From: Nakamurella aerolata
Lineage (GTDB): Bacteria > Actinomycetota > Actinomycetes > Mycobacteriales > Nakamurellaceae
Direction of reading: 5' to 3'
DNA length: 64,000 nucleotides
NCBI RefSeq assembly: GCF_013002705.1
Contig: NZ_JABEND010000003.1
Span: 372,001 to 436,000 of the forward strand
Made by a program: the position numbers and the translations under genes. Below are positions 24,485-32,974 of the stretch, in pieces (the stretch's first letter is position 1; every line of letters begins with the position of its first letter). A model generated the notes under the pieces. That model was not told the DNA's origin and ran no database searches. It saw only the letters and a program-made list of their open reading frames with translations.

Positions 24485-25906
24485 TCAGCTCGGGTCGCCG
24501 GTATCGGTCTTGCCCAGCAGGTGCGCCAGCGCCGCCGTCAGCTCGGGATGCCGCCACGGATGGTTGGCCGCGGTCAACGCCGCGGGTGCGACCCGCTGTG
24601 ACGCCAGCACGAACTCTTCGGTGGCCTGCTGCCCCAGCAGCAGTCGCGGGCCGAGCGCCGGCACCGGCAGCAGCGTCGGCCGGTGCAGAACGCGACCGAA
24701 GATCTCGGTGAAAGCCTTGTTGGTCACCGGGTTCGGCGCGACCGCGTTCAGCGGACCGGACAACGAGGTGTCGGTCACCGCCCGCAGGTAGACGTCGACC
24801 AGATCGTCGATGCCGATCCAGCTCATCCACTGACCGCCGTCGCCGATGCGGCCGCCAAGACCGGCCGTGAACAGCGGGCGCAGCGGCCGCAGCAACCCGC
24901 CGGCCGGGGTCAGCACCAGTCCGGTCCGCACCGCAACGTGCCTGGTGTCGGTGCCGGCCAGCGCCTGCGCACCGTCGGCCTCCCAGTCCCGCACCAGCCG
25001 CGCCAGAAAGTCGTCGCCGGCCGGGGCGGTCTCCGTCAACTCGGTCGCCGCCGCGCCGGCCGGGCTGGCGTCGGCGCCGTAGTAGCCGATGGCGCTGGCC
25101 TGCACAAAGGTCGTCACCCCTGCATCGTTGGCGGCGCGGGCCAGCGCCCCGGTCGGGCCGATCCTTGACGCGCGCAGCGCCTGCCGGTGCGCCGGGGTGA
25201 ACCTGCCGAGGATGCCGGCTCCGGCCAGGTGCACCACCGCGTCCACCCCGGAAAGGACGGCAGGGTCTGGTCGGTCCGGCTGCCAGTCCCTGAACTCATG
25301 ACGCAGCGCGCCCGGCGGCGGCTCGGCCGGTCGCTGCCCGGGTCGGGCCAGCCGGATCACCCGGTGCCCGCCGCCGCCGAGCAGGGCGCTGAGCGCGGTG
25401 CCGATCAGCCCGGACGCACCGGTGACGGCAATCGTCAGCGGCCGCTGCGACCAGCGCCGGTGGGCGGCCAGGTCACCGGTCAGTTGCCTGGCCCTGAAGT
25501 CGAAGACGCTGCGCAGCATGGCCTTTGGGACCCTGGTGCTGAGCCGGTCGATCATCGTGACGCTGCCCGTCGGGCCGTCGGCGAGTTCGTGCTGGTGCCG
25601 CCACTGCAGCACCCGGTCCAGCGGCTGCGTGGTGAGCTCGTCGGTGAACCGGCTGCCCTCGACGTAGCCGTCCGGTTGGTGCGTCGCCGTCCACGGCAGG
25701 CCACCGACGCGCAGCCGGGCCACGCCGTCCCGCAGGTCGGCGGCCTCGTGCCGGACGGAGATCGGCTGCCACGGCGGGGTCAGCCGGACGGCAGCGCCGG
25801 GCCGGCCCAGCCAGGTCCACAGCCGGTCCCTCGACTCGGGGATCTCGGCGCTGAACGTTGCGGTGTGCTCGGTGCTGGCGGGGACTTCCGGACTCGGCGA
25901 CATCAC
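24485..25906 (-). CDS. SRPBCC-TIGR01777 fusion: NAD-dependent epimerase-like protein
   Basis: A 473-residue two-domain protein. Residues about 10-160 look like a START/SRPBCC lipid- or polyketide-binding domain (TATFSAEIPESRDRLWTWLGRPGAAVRLTPPWQP). Residues about 170-470 are a TIGR01777-type extended SDR with NAD-binding ITVTG-type loop IAVTGASGLIGTALSALL, VVHLAGAGI, FVQASAIGYYG and the C-terminal RVLHRPTLLPVPALGPRLLLGQ. E. coli YfcH and plant/cyanobacterial relatives share the second domain. Substrate unknown. GTG 25906 or ATG 25903 is the start. Convergent with the DedA gene. Confidence 0.88.
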   Translation of the reverse strand: MMSPSPEVPASTEHTATFSAEIPESRDRLWTWLGRPGAAVRLTPPWQPISVRHEAADLRDGVARLRVGGLPWTATHQPDGYVEGSRFTDELTTQPLDRVLQWRHQHELADGPTGSVTMIDRLSTRVPKAMLRSVFDFRARQLTGDLAAHRRWSQRPLTIAVTGASGLIGTALSALLGGGGHRVIRLARPGQRPAEPPPGALRHEFRDWQPDRPDPAVLSGVDAVVHLAGAGILGRFTPAHRQALRASRIGPTGALARAANDAGVTTFVQASAIGYYGADASPAGAAATELTETAPAGDDFLARLVRDWEADGAQALAGTDTRHVAVRTGLVLTPAGGLLRPLRPLFTAGLGGRIGDGGQWMSWIGIDDLVDVYLRAVTDTSLSGPLNAVAPNPVTNKAFTEIFGRVLHRPTLLPVPALGPRLLLGQQATEEFVLASQRVAPAALTAANHPWRHPELTAALAHLLGKTDTGDPS

Positions 25907-25953
25907 TGCAGTGTGGGCCGTTGCCGGCGGCGGCGCTGGACGGCAGCCGGCCG

Positions 25954-26232
25954 TTATCGCCCGCTACTGGCGGTGGTGCACCAATCGTCGGGAAGATTCA
26001 CCTGAATGCCGAAGAACCGCGGCGGCGACTGGCAGGCCTGGCCGCGCATCTCGTCGGCGTAGTTGATCACGTGGTCGCGCTGCTGCCAGGCGAAGAACAC
26101 CAGGGCCGCGGCGATCAGCAGCGAAAGCACCTTGCCGACGATCTTGCGGATGATGATCGCGGCCAGCACCCCGATCACCGCCAGCACGATGATCGCCCCG
26201 ACGCCGACATTCTTGACGGTGTTCAGATCCAC
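25954..26232 (-). CDS. Small membrane protein of unknown function
   Basis: A 92-residue protein with two hydrophobic segments, VGVGAIIVLAVIGVLAAIIIRKIVG and LSLLIAAALVFFAWQQR, joined by a short basic turn, followed by a hydrophilic tail holding two cysteines (GQACQSP and DWCTT) that could form a disulfide outside the membrane. I recognise no family. GTG 26232 follows a TAGCGT element by six bases without a Shine-Dalgarno, consistent with leaderless transcription. It stands alone between the epimerase and the secreted OB-like protein. Confidence 0.65.
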   Translation of the reverse strand: MDLNTVKNVGVGAIIVLAVIGVLAAIIIRKIVGKVLSLLIAAALVFFAWQQRDHVINYADEMRGQACQSPPRFFGIQVNLPDDWCTTASSGR

Positions 26233-26367
26233 CCGGCCACGCTACAAGCGGGCGCCGCCACCGCCATCCGACTTTCGGCTGACATCCGCCGTTCCCGCCA
26301 TTCCCGCCTTCCGGTCGGCCCGTCCAGCTCGGCTCAGCTCAGGTGGACGCTCAGCTCAGCTGGACGC

Positions 26368-27153
26368 TCAGTTCAGCAGAACGATGTCGGCCGGACTGCG
26401 CGGATCGACCTCGTAGTGGGTGTCGTACTGGCTGGAGAAGCCGGTCACCGCGACCCGGTCGCCGGCGTGCAGGGCGCCGACGTCGATACCGGTCTGGGTG
26501 TTGACGAACACCAGCACCGGACCGGACCCGTCGTCGACCGTCACCTTGTATCCGTACGGCAGGTCGTCGACCGGATCGCCGACGACGGTGCCGGAGACCT
26601 TCACCAGCAGCCCCTCGGTGGCCTCGGAGACAGCGCCGGTGGGCACCGGCCACACCCGCAACACCCCGGGACCGCCGAGCACCCGCACCGCGGCAGCGTC
26701 GGCCTGCCGGATCACCCGCAACCCGGCCTGGTCGGCCAGTACCCCGGTCACCCGCACCCGCTGGCCCACCCGCACGTCGGCGGCGAAGCTGGTGCTGACG
26801 TAGATGCCCGCCGCGGAATCCAACAGGCCGAAACCCTTGTCGTAGAACGACGATTCGAAGGCGCCGGGCGGAGTGGACACCGTCGCCATCACGGTCACCG
26901 TCGTGCCCAGCGGCAGCCGTCTGGCACCGGCCACCGTCACCGGCCGCCGGGCCGGAGCCTGCGCGTCCACCGCTGCCGGTCGGGTCGCTGCCGGGGCCGC
27001 TCCGGTCGCCGGCGCCGGGAGCACAGCGGCCCCTGACGCCCGGGCCGACGCTGTCGGGGCGGCCGCGGCCGGGACGACGGCCGCGCCGGTCAGCAGGGTG
27101 ATGGTCGCGGCGGCGGCCGTCAGGGCCCGCCGGGGGTAGCTGAGCTTTCGCAT
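26368..27153 (-). CDS. Secreted protein with tandem OB-fold-like beta domains
   Basis: A 261-residue exported protein. The N terminus (RKLSYPRRALTAAAATITLLTGAAVVPAAAA) is a signal peptide with cleavage near AAA-AP. An Ala/Pro-rich linker follows to about residue 75. Residues about 80-160 (GTTVTVMATVSTPPG, GIYVSTSFAADVRVGQRVRVTGVLAD) and about 175-255 (LLVKVSGTVVGDP, GYKVTVDDGSGPVLVFVNTQTG, VGALHAGDRVAVTGFSSQYDTHYEVDPRSPADI) each look like the OB-fold found in extracellular nucleases and Ig-like surface proteins. No catalytic nuclease domain is attached. Function unknown. Confidence 0.72.
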   Translation of the reverse strand: MRKLSYPRRALTAAAATITLLTGAAVVPAAAAPTASARASGAAVLPAPATGAAPAATRPAAVDAQAPARRPVTVAGARRLPLGTTVTVMATVSTPPGAFESSFYDKGFGLLDSAAGIYVSTSFAADVRVGQRVRVTGVLADQAGLRVIRQADAAAVRVLGGPGVLRVWPVPTGAVSEATEGLLVKVSGTVVGDPVDDLPYGYKVTVDDGSGPVLVFVNTQTGIDVGALHAGDRVAVTGFSSQYDTHYEVDPRSPADIVLLN

Positions 27154-27228
27154 GACGGCGATTCCAACACGATTCGTCGCCGCCGGCCAACCGGTTGCGG
27201 CGCGGCGCTGTCGCCGGCGGTGGCAGCG

Positions 27229-27990
27229 CTACCGCCCGTCGGCCGGCTCGGCGTGCTGGCGGATCCAGGCGTGCATGGCGATGCCGGCGGCCACCCCGGC
27301 GTTGATGGATCTGGTTGACCCGTACTGGCTGATGTGCACCAGCTGCGCGCAGCCGGCCACCGCCGGGGCGGACAACCCCTCCGACTCGGACCCGAAGAGC
27401 AGCAACGCCTTTGCCGGTAGCCGCGCGGTCTCCAACGGGACCGAGCCGGGAAGGTTGTCGACGCCGATGATGCTCAGCCCGGCGCCGGCGGCGAAGTCGA
27501 CGAGCCCGGCGACGGCGTCGTGGTGGTGCAGATGCTGGTACCGGTCGGTCACCATGGCGCCCCGCCGATTCCAGCGGCGCCGGCCGACGATGTGCACGGC
27601 CGCGGCCGCAAAGGCGTTGGCGGTGCGCACGATGGTGCCGATGTTGTAGTCGTAACCGAGGTTCTCGATCGCCACGTGGAACGGATGCCGGCGGGTGTCC
27701 AGATCGGCGACGATCGCTTCCCGGCGCCAATACCGGTACCTGTCAACCACATTGCGGCGGTCGCCGTCCGCCAGCAACTGCCTGTCGTACTGCGCATCGT
27801 CCGGCCAGGCGCTTGGCCCACCCGGCCACGGCCCGACCCCGACCTCGGTGCCGACCTGCCATTCGGTCGGCCCGGCCTCGGTCTCGGCGGTGACCCCGGC
27901 GGCGGTGACACGGTCGGCGACGGCGGGCGGCTGCTCACCACCGGCGCCGCCGTCGGGCTGGTGGCCGGGCCCGCCGATCGGGGGGCTCAC
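27229..27990 (-). CDS. TrmH/SpoU family RNA 2'-O-methyltransferase
   Basis: A 253-residue SPOUT methyltransferase, likely acting on tRNA or rRNA ribose. The N-terminal 90 residues are Gly/Pro-rich. The knotted domain has motif 1 (HPFHVAIENLGYDYNIGTIVRTANAFAAAAVHIVG, with the conserved N and R), motif 2 (KALLLFGSESEGLS) and motif 3 (VHISQYGSTRSINAGVAAGIAMHAW, including the SINAGVA-like loop; SxN is family-standard). GTG 27990 overlaps the pyrE stop by four bases, so the two genes are cotranscribed. The pair matches Rv0380c/Rv0382c. Confidence 0.92.
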   Translation of the reverse strand: MSPPIGGPGHQPDGGAGGEQPPAVADRVTAAGVTAETEAGPTEWQVGTEVGVGPWPGGPSAWPDDAQYDRQLLADGDRRNVVDRYRYWRREAIVADLDTRRHPFHVAIENLGYDYNIGTIVRTANAFAAAAVHIVGRRRWNRRGAMVTDRYQHLHHHDAVAGLVDFAAGAGLSIIGVDNLPGSVPLETARLPAKALLLFGSESEGLSAPAVAGCAQLVHISQYGSTRSINAGVAAGIAMHAWIRQHAEPADGR

Positions 27991-28646
27991 GCCCGGTCGG
28001 TCAGCCCGAGGTCGTCCAGCCCGAGCAGGTATCGGTAGCCAAGGCCCTGGGCGGCAACGGCTTCGGCTGCCCCGGTGTTGCGGTCGATGACGGTGGCGAC
28101 ACCGACCACCTCGCCGCCGGCCTCCCGGATCGCCTCGACCGCCTGCAGCACGGAGCCGCCGGTGGTGGAGGTGTCTTCCACCGCAAGTACCTTGCGGCCG
28201 GCCAGGTCCGGCCCCTCGATGCGCTTGCCCATGCCGTACTGCTTGGTTTCTTTCCGCACCACGAAAGCGTCGATCGGGCGGCCGGGGGCGTGCATGATCG
28301 CCAGCGCCACCGGGTCGGCGCCGAGGGTGAGCCCGCCGGCGGCGGCGTAGTCCCAGTCGGCGGTGAGCTGACGCATCAGCCGGCCGATCAACGGCGCCGC
28401 CTCGTGGTGCAGGGTGGGCAGCCTGGCATCGATGTAGTAGTCGGCCTGGCGTCCGGACGCCAGCGTGAAGTTGCCGCGTTTCACGGCGAGATCGGCCACC
28501 AGCGCCGCCAGCCTGCTCTTCGCCGCGGCATCCGGCGCCGGCGGCTGACCTGGCGTTGACGGGGTCGGCACACCGCTGATGGCGGTGCCGGCCGCTGCAG
28601 GCTCGGTGGTTCCCGCTGAGCTGGGCTGCTGAGGTGCTGAGGTCAC
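27987..28646 (-). CDS. pyrE: Orotate phosphoribosyltransferase
   Basis: PyrE transfers ribose-5-phosphate from PRPP to orotate, forming OMP in pyrimidine synthesis. The product is 219 residues with a disordered Pro/Ala-rich N-terminal 40. The catalytic domain shows KRGNFTLASGRQADYYIDAR (family KxGxFxLxSGxxSxxYxD), FVVRKETKQYGMGKRIEGPDL (flexible catalytic loop) and the PRPP-binding motif VLAVEDTSTTGGSVLQAVEAI. The frame is open 30 codons further, but GTG 28646 is chosen because TAGGCT lies exactly seven bases before it, fitting a leaderless promoter; there is no Shine-Dalgarno. It lies 10 bp after an SDR gene on the same strand. Confidence 0.93.
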   Translation of the reverse strand: MTSAPQQPSSAGTTEPAAAGTAISGVPTPSTPGQPPAPDAAAKSRLAALVADLAVKRGNFTLASGRQADYYIDARLPTLHHEAAPLIGRLMRQLTADWDYAAAGGLTLGADPVALAIMHAPGRPIDAFVVRKETKQYGMGKRIEGPDLAGRKVLAVEDTSTTGGSVLQAVEAIREAGGEVVGVATVIDRNTGAAEAVAAQGLGYRYLLGLDDLGLTDRA

Positions 28647-28656
28647 ACCGGGAAGC

Positions 28657-29613
28657 CTAATCGGCCGGTCGGCGCCGCACCCCGGCAGCAGGCTGGGTGT
28701 CAGCAACGCCGGTGCCAGCAAACCCGGTGTCAGCAACGCCGGTGTCGTCCGGCCCGGTGCCAGTCGGCCCGTCCGGCGTCGCCGGCTTCCAGCCGACGCG
28801 CATGGCCAGCGACCGGATCAGCGAGCGGGGCAACACTTTCGCCCCGGCGGCCACCGTCCGGTACAGCGCACCGGGAATGGAGACCGGGCGGCCGAGCCGC
28901 AGATCGGCCAGCGACGTGACGACGAGTTTGTCGGCGTCGACGTACATCCAGCCGGGGGTGCCCTCCATGTCGATGCCGGCGCGCTGGTGGAACTCCGTGC
29001 GGACAAAGCCGGGGCAGAGCGCCTGCACCCGCACCCCCGCCGGGGCGTACTCCATGTGCATGGCCTCGCTGAACGCGATCACCCAGGCTTTGGAGGCGCC
29101 GTAGGTGCCGCCGCGGCCGGGCACCACACCGGCGATCGACGCCACGTTGATGATGCCGCCGAAACCGCGCTTGACCATGCCGGGCAACGCGGCCCTGGTC
29201 AGCCGCAGCACGGCGGTGACATTCAGGTCGAGCAGCTCCATCAGCTCGGCGTCGGAGGAATCGAGAAAGTCTTTGGCCAAGCCCTTTCCGGCGTTGTTGA
29301 CCAGCACGTCGACCCTGCTACCGGCCAGCAGCTCGGCCACCGTGTCGATGCCGGCGTCGGTGCTCAGGTCGGCCGCGACGGTGTCCACCTCGGGCGCCCC
29401 GAGGGCCAGCAGCACGCTGCGCCGCCCGGCCAGCCGGGCCGCGTCCCTGGCCACCAGGATCAGCCGGAAGCCCTGTCCGGCGAGGTTGCGGGCGAAGGCG
29501 TCACCGATGCCTGAGGTGGCTCCGGTGATCAGTGCGACGGGCCGGTTTCCCGTGGTTCCGGTGGAGCCGGCACTGGTGGATCCGGTGCCGCGGGGGTCGG
29601 TGGGGGTCGTCAT
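28657..29613 (-). CDS. SDR family oxidoreductase with repetitive C-terminal tail
   Basis: A classical short-chain dehydrogenase of 318 residues. NAD(P)-binding TGATSGIGDAFARNLAGQG (about residues 30-48), NNAG, the catalytic Ser in INVASIAG and YGASK (Tyr/Lys), then PGFVRTEFHQRAG. The C-terminal helices (about 225-285) resemble membrane-associated actinobacterial SDRs that reduce lipid or mycolate-type ketones. From about residue 285 the tail is a Thr/Gly/Asp repeat (DDTGVADTGFAGTGVADT). The ATG lies six bases after TACGGT with no Shine-Dalgarno, so it is probably leaderless. Substrate unknown. Confidence 0.87.
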   Translation of the reverse strand: MTTPTDPRGTGSTSAGSTGTTGNRPVALITGATSGIGDAFARNLAGQGFRLILVARDAARLAGRRSVLLALGAPEVDTVAADLSTDAGIDTVAELLAGSRVDVLVNNAGKGLAKDFLDSSDAELMELLDLNVTAVLRLTRAALPGMVKRGFGGIINVASIAGVVPGRGGTYGASKAWVIAFSEAMHMEYAPAGVRVQALCPGFVRTEFHQRAGIDMEGTPGWMYVDADKLVVTSLADLRLGRPVSIPGALYRTVAAGAKVLPRSLIRSLAMRVGWKPATPDGPTGTGPDDTGVADTGFAGTGVADTQPAAGVRRRPAD

Positions 29614-29714
29614 GGGTCCACCGTATCCAGCCGAGCCGGCCCAGCCGGCCCAGCCCGGCCCGCCCCCGGGTACGCGCCCGGAGCGGTCGCGGCGGACCCA
29701 ATCGGCAACCGCAC

Positions 29715-30353
29715 TCAGCCGGCCGGGGTGATGATCGTCAGGCTCGCGGTGACGGGTGGTGCGCCGCGACCGGCGGCTTGGCCGTCCACCTGATAGACGT
29801 GCGGGACGTCGGCCGGATAGTCCGCATAGTCGCCGGGGCGCAAGGTGATCGGCTGGTCAGCCGGACCGACCCTGACGTCCGATTCGGCGCCGGCGTGCAG
29901 TTGCAGGTGCTCTCTGGTGCCGACGACGTGCCCAGCGGAGCGCTGCACCGGGCCGGGATGCATCACGATCGAATAGATCTCGATGGTGTCGGCCGTCAAC
30001 CGGCGGCGGTGCAGCAACCAGGCCTGCACCACCTGGCCGCGGGTCGCCGCGCCGTCGGCGAAGCGGTGCAGCACCGGCGCGGCGGTCGGCTCGGCCTCGG
30101 CGATCAGGTCGGCCAGCGGCACCCCGAGTTGCCCGGCGAGGGCGTACAGCGTCTCCAGCGTGGGATTGCCGCTGCCCGCCTCCAACTGAGTCAGCGTTGC
30201 GCGGCCGATGTCGGCGCGCCGGGACAGCTCCACCACGCTCAGCCCGGCCCGCTGCCGCAGCCGGCGCAGGTTCGCCGCCAGCGGCCCGGTCGACACCATC
30301 GACCCTGCCGCCGCCGGACGCTGCCGAGCACCCCTGACCGTCGAATCCGTCAT
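29715..30353 (-). CDS. XRE-cupin transcriptional regulator
   Basis: A two-domain regulator of 212 residues. Residues about 25-85 form the HTH (NLRRLRQRAGLSVVELSRRADIGRATLTQLEAGSGNPTLETLYALAGQLG). Residues about 105-205 form a small cupin beta-barrel (HVVGTREHLQLHAGAESDV, LRPGDYADYPADVPHVYQV) that would bind an effector. Such proteins control metabolite uptake or catabolism. ATG 30353 follows TATAGT by seven bases and is preferred to an in-frame ATG at 30374, which lies upstream of that element. It diverges from ybaK across overlapping promoters. Confidence 0.88.
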   Translation of the reverse strand: MTDSTVRGARQRPAAAGSMVSTGPLAANLRRLRQRAGLSVVELSRRADIGRATLTQLEAGSGNPTLETLYALAGQLGVPLADLIAEAEPTAAPVLHRFADGAATRGQVVQAWLLHRRRLTADTIEIYSIVMHPGPVQRSAGHVVGTREHLQLHAGAESDVRVGPADQPITLRPGDYADYPADVPHVYQVDGQAAGRGAPPVTASLTIITPAG

Positions 30354-30360
30354 GATGCCT

Positions 30361-30368
30361 ACTATAGT
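30361..30368. promoter_or_regulatory. Symmetric overlapping -10 elements of two divergent genes
   Basis: ACTATAGT is a palindrome giving TATAGT on both strands (30363-30368 rightward, 30366-30361 leftward). Leftward, TATAGT lies seven bases before ATG 30353 of the XRE-cupin gene. Rightward, it could start a roughly 100-nt leader of ybaK. Polymerase could bind one orientation at a time. Confidence 0.55.
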
Positions 30369-30473
30369 GGGCATCCGGTGGCTGCGACGGCGCAGCGCCT
30401 TACCACCCAGATCCCGAACGAGCGGTCAAAGTCCCACGGTGAAGGTCCAACGGTGAAGCACGAAGGAGCAGCC

Positions 30474-30950
30474 ATGTCCGAACTCAGCCGCAGCGCCCAG
30501 CGCGTTGCCGATGCGTTGGCCGGCAAGGGCATCGACGCCGAGGTGCGGGTGCTGCCGGACAGCGCACGCACCGCCCGCGACGCGGCCGCCGCCCTCGGCT
30601 GCGAGGTGAGCCAAATCGTCAAGTCGTTGGTGTTCAGGGACATCGACAACGACCGGCCGGTGCTGGTGCTGGCCGCCGGACCGGACCGGGTGGACGAGGG
30701 CAAGCTGGCCGAGTTGGTCGGCGGTCCGATCGAGCAGGCCAAGGCCACCTGGGTCAAGCAGCGCACCGGCTTTGCGGTCGGTGGCGTTCCACCGCTGGCA
30801 CACACCGAACCGCTCAGCCCGTTTGTCGACGCGAACCTGTTGCGGCACAACACGGTGTGGGCCGCGGCCGGCACCCCGCACGCGGTGTTTCCCGCCGATC
30901 CGAAGCAACTGGTCGCTGCCACCGACGGCACCGTGGTCAACCTGGTCTGA
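30474..30950 (+). CDS. YbaK/EbsC-type aminoacyl-tRNA deacylase
   Basis: A 158-residue trans-editing protein of the YbaK/ProX superfamily, expected to hydrolyse mischarged Cys-tRNA(Pro) or a related species. Typical features are RVLPDSARTARDAAAALGCEVSQIVKSLVFR (the invariant Lys in IVKS), a central VLVLAAGPDRVDEGKLAELVG, the GFAVGGVPPLAH loop and the C-terminal VWAAAGTPHAVFPADPKQLV. ATG 30474 has AAGGAG 7-12 nt upstream. Divergent from the XRE-cupin regulator, which could control it. Confidence 0.93.
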   Translation: MSELSRSAQRVADALAGKGIDAEVRVLPDSARTARDAAAALGCEVSQIVKSLVFRDIDNDRPVLVLAAGPDRVDEGKLAELVGGPIEQAKATWVKQRTGFAVGGVPPLAHTEPLSPFVDANLLRHNTVWAAAGTPHAVFPADPKQLVAATDGTVVNLV

Positions 30951-31013
30951 ACGGGTCGGCCTCTTGCTGCGTTCCTGGCGATGAGTTTTACCCACCGGCG
31001 CAGTCTGAACCGC

Positions 31014-31907
31014 ATGACAACCCCTCCGAAAACCCCCAGCTCGCACACCCTCTCGCTGCCCGGCGTCGAACTGGTCTACGACGTCCGCGGCCCGCTCCCC
31101 ACCGAGGACGGCCGGCCGCCGCTGCTGCTGATCGGCTCGCCGATGGACGCCACCGGATTCACCACGCTCGCCGGTCTGATGGCCGACCGCACCGTCGTCA
31201 CCTACGACCCGCGCGGGCTCGGCCGAAGTGAGCGCAGCGACGCCGGCACCGAGCAGGACCCCGAGGTGCAGGCCGATGATCTCCATGCGCTGATCGCCGA
31301 GCTCGGCGCCGGGCCGGTCGACGTCTTCGCCTCCAGCGGTGGCGCCGTCACCGGGTTGGCCCTGGTGGCGCGGCACCCTGGCGACGTCGGCACGCTGGTG
31401 GCGCACGAGCCGCCGTCCATCCCGATGCTGCCGGACGCCGCGGCCGCCCGCCGAGCCTGGGACGCGGTGCGGAATGCCTACCTGGACAAGGGTTTCAACC
31501 ACGGCATGGCCGCTTTCATGGCACTGACCGGCTGGCGGGGCGAGTTCACCGACGAGTACTTCGCGCAGCCACCCGCAGATCCGGCGGCGTTCGGGATGCC
31601 GCAGGACGAGCCGGCAGGCTCCGACACTCGCGATGACCCGCTGCTGTCGGATCGCTCGGCGCCGATCAGCGCCTACAGCCCGGACATTGCCGCGTTGACG
31701 GCCGCTCCCACCAGGGTGGTGATCGCTGTGGGCGAGGAATCGGCTGACATGTTCACCGATCGGACCTCGCGGGCGATCGCGCGGGCGCTGGGCCAGCAGG
31801 TCGCGGTGTTCCCGAGCCACCACGGCGGCTTCATGGGCGGCGAATTCGGCTACCCGGGCCAGCCGGAGGCATTCGCCGTTCGGCTGCGCGAGGTGCTGGC
31901 CGGCTGA
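31014..31907 (+). CDS. Alpha/beta hydrolase
   Basis: A 297-residue soluble alpha/beta hydrolase. Recognisable parts are the oxyanion region LLLIGSPMDATGF, the strand VVTYDPRGLGRSER, the nucleophile elbow VDVFASSGGAVTGLALV (Ser in A-S-S-G-G rather than the strict GxSxG), the acid region VVIAVGEESADMF and the catalytic His in FPSHHGGFMGG. Such sequences include esterases and haloperoxidase-like enzymes; the substrate is unknown. ATG 31014 is chosen over ATG 30981 because the family N terminus starts near it. Its last codons begin a tandem repeat array. Confidence 0.87.
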   Translation: MTTPPKTPSSHTLSLPGVELVYDVRGPLPTEDGRPPLLLIGSPMDATGFTTLAGLMADRTVVTYDPRGLGRSERSDAGTEQDPEVQADDLHALIAELGAGPVDVFASSGGAVTGLALVARHPGDVGTLVAHEPPSIPMLPDAAAARRAWDAVRNAYLDKGFNHGMAAFMALTGWRGEFTDEYFAQPPADPAAFGMPQDEPAGSDTRDDPLLSDRSAPISAYSPDIAALTAAPTRVVIAVGEESADMFTDRTSRAIARALGQQVAVFPSHHGGFMGGEFGYPGQPEAFAVRLREVLAG

Positions 31908-31997
31908 GCCGCGCGAGGTGCCGCCCGGCTGAGTCGGGCGAGGTGCCGGCCGGCTGAGCCGGATCGCCGGGCGAGGCGTTGGCCGGCTCAGCCGGGC
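31890..31997. repeat. 25-bp tandem array spanning the hydrolase stop codon
   Basis: Units of GAGGTGCYGGCCGGCTGAGC type start at 31890, 31915, 31940 and 31973; the last interval is longer by 8 bp. The first unit encodes the final residues (EVLAG) and the stop TGA at 31905-31907; the copies place TGA at 31930 and 31955, in the other two frames. No other feature is visible up to 32090. Confidence 0.85.
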
Positions 31998-32115
31998 GGC
32001 CGGCCGCACGGAGCGGCGGCGATCTGCGAAAATCCCGCACATCGTCGTGCCACCGTCGATGGCGGGGCAGCACCGGCCGCGATGGCCGGCGCGGGCGAAG
32101 GAGGGAGCGGCCAGC

Positions 32116-32883
32116 GTGCAGCACAGCAACGAGCCCGACCCGGCCGCGGCCGCGCCCGCCCCGGCGCCGCCGGAGGTGCCGAATGAGGCGCCGGTGGCGG
32201 CGCGGGTGTGGTGGCTGCTGGCGGGCGCCGCGCTCGCCGGCGCGGCGGCGTTGTTCTGGACGTTCGCCGCACCCGCCGGCTCCGGTTGGTTCTTCCTCGC
32301 CACCGCGGTGCTGCTGGCGATCTGGCTGGTCGGCGGCCGGGAGGCCGCCGCGATGCTGCCGGTACCGCTGCGACTGATCGACCGCGGGCGGCCAGTGGGC
32401 AAGGACCTGTCGGTTGCGGTGTTCGCCGGGCTGGTGCTGGCCTCGGTGTTCGTGCTCGGCGGCCTCGGCCTCGCGCTGTTCCCGACGTTGCAGGCATCTG
32501 CGGCAAAAGTGTTGGCACAGCAGGGCTCCGCCCCGGTTGCCCTGCTGCTGGTGACGACCGCGCTGACCGGAGCGGCCGAGGAAGTGTTCTTCCGCGGTGC
32601 GCTGCAGCCGGCGCTGCAGCGCAGCCGGCTGGGCGGCAGCCGGCAGCACCGGCGCCAGGCGCGCCCGGCGGCTCGCGCGGTGCCCATCGTGGTCGGGGCA
32701 CTGATCTACGGGTTGGTGACGGCCGCGACGGGCGCACCGCTGCTGGTGTTCGCCGCGGTACTGCTCGGGCTGGTGGTCGGCTGGCAGCGGCAGGTCACCG
32801 GCGCCTTGGCGGCACCGATCATCACCCACCTGATCTGGTCACTGGCGATGCTGCTGGCGCTGCCGCCGATCCTCGGCTCCTGA
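32116..32883 (+). CDS. CPBP family intramembrane metalloprotease
   Basis: A 255-residue membrane protein of the CPBP/Abi (Rce1-like) family. After a Pro/Ala-rich N terminus come about six membrane segments (VWWLLAGAALAGAAALFW, GWFFLATAVLLAIWLVGG, VAVFAGLVLASVFVLGGLGLAL and others). The family motif EEVFFRGALQPAL (EExxxR) and the downstream APIITHLIWSLAMLL (His) provide the glutamate and histidine active-site residues. Members cleave prenylated or bacteriocin-type substrates or have lost activity; the role here is unknown. GTG 32116 is chosen for AAGGAGGG about 10 nt upstream. Confidence 0.87.
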   Translation: MQHSNEPDPAAAAPAPAPPEVPNEAPVAARVWWLLAGAALAGAAALFWTFAAPAGSGWFFLATAVLLAIWLVGGREAAAMLPVPLRLIDRGRPVGKDLSVAVFAGLVLASVFVLGGLGLALFPTLQASAAKVLAQQGSAPVALLLVTTALTGAAEEVFFRGALQPALQRSRLGGSRQHRRQARPAARAVPIVVGALIYGLVTAATGAPLLVFAAVLLGLVVGWQRQVTGALAAPIITHLIWSLAMLLALPPILGS

Positions 32884-32974
32884 CCGGCGCGGTCACCGGA
32901 TGCCGGCCGACGAGCCGGTCACCGGGCGCTGCCCGCTGAGCGCCGGTTAGCAGGCCGCCGGCGACAGCGGACGG

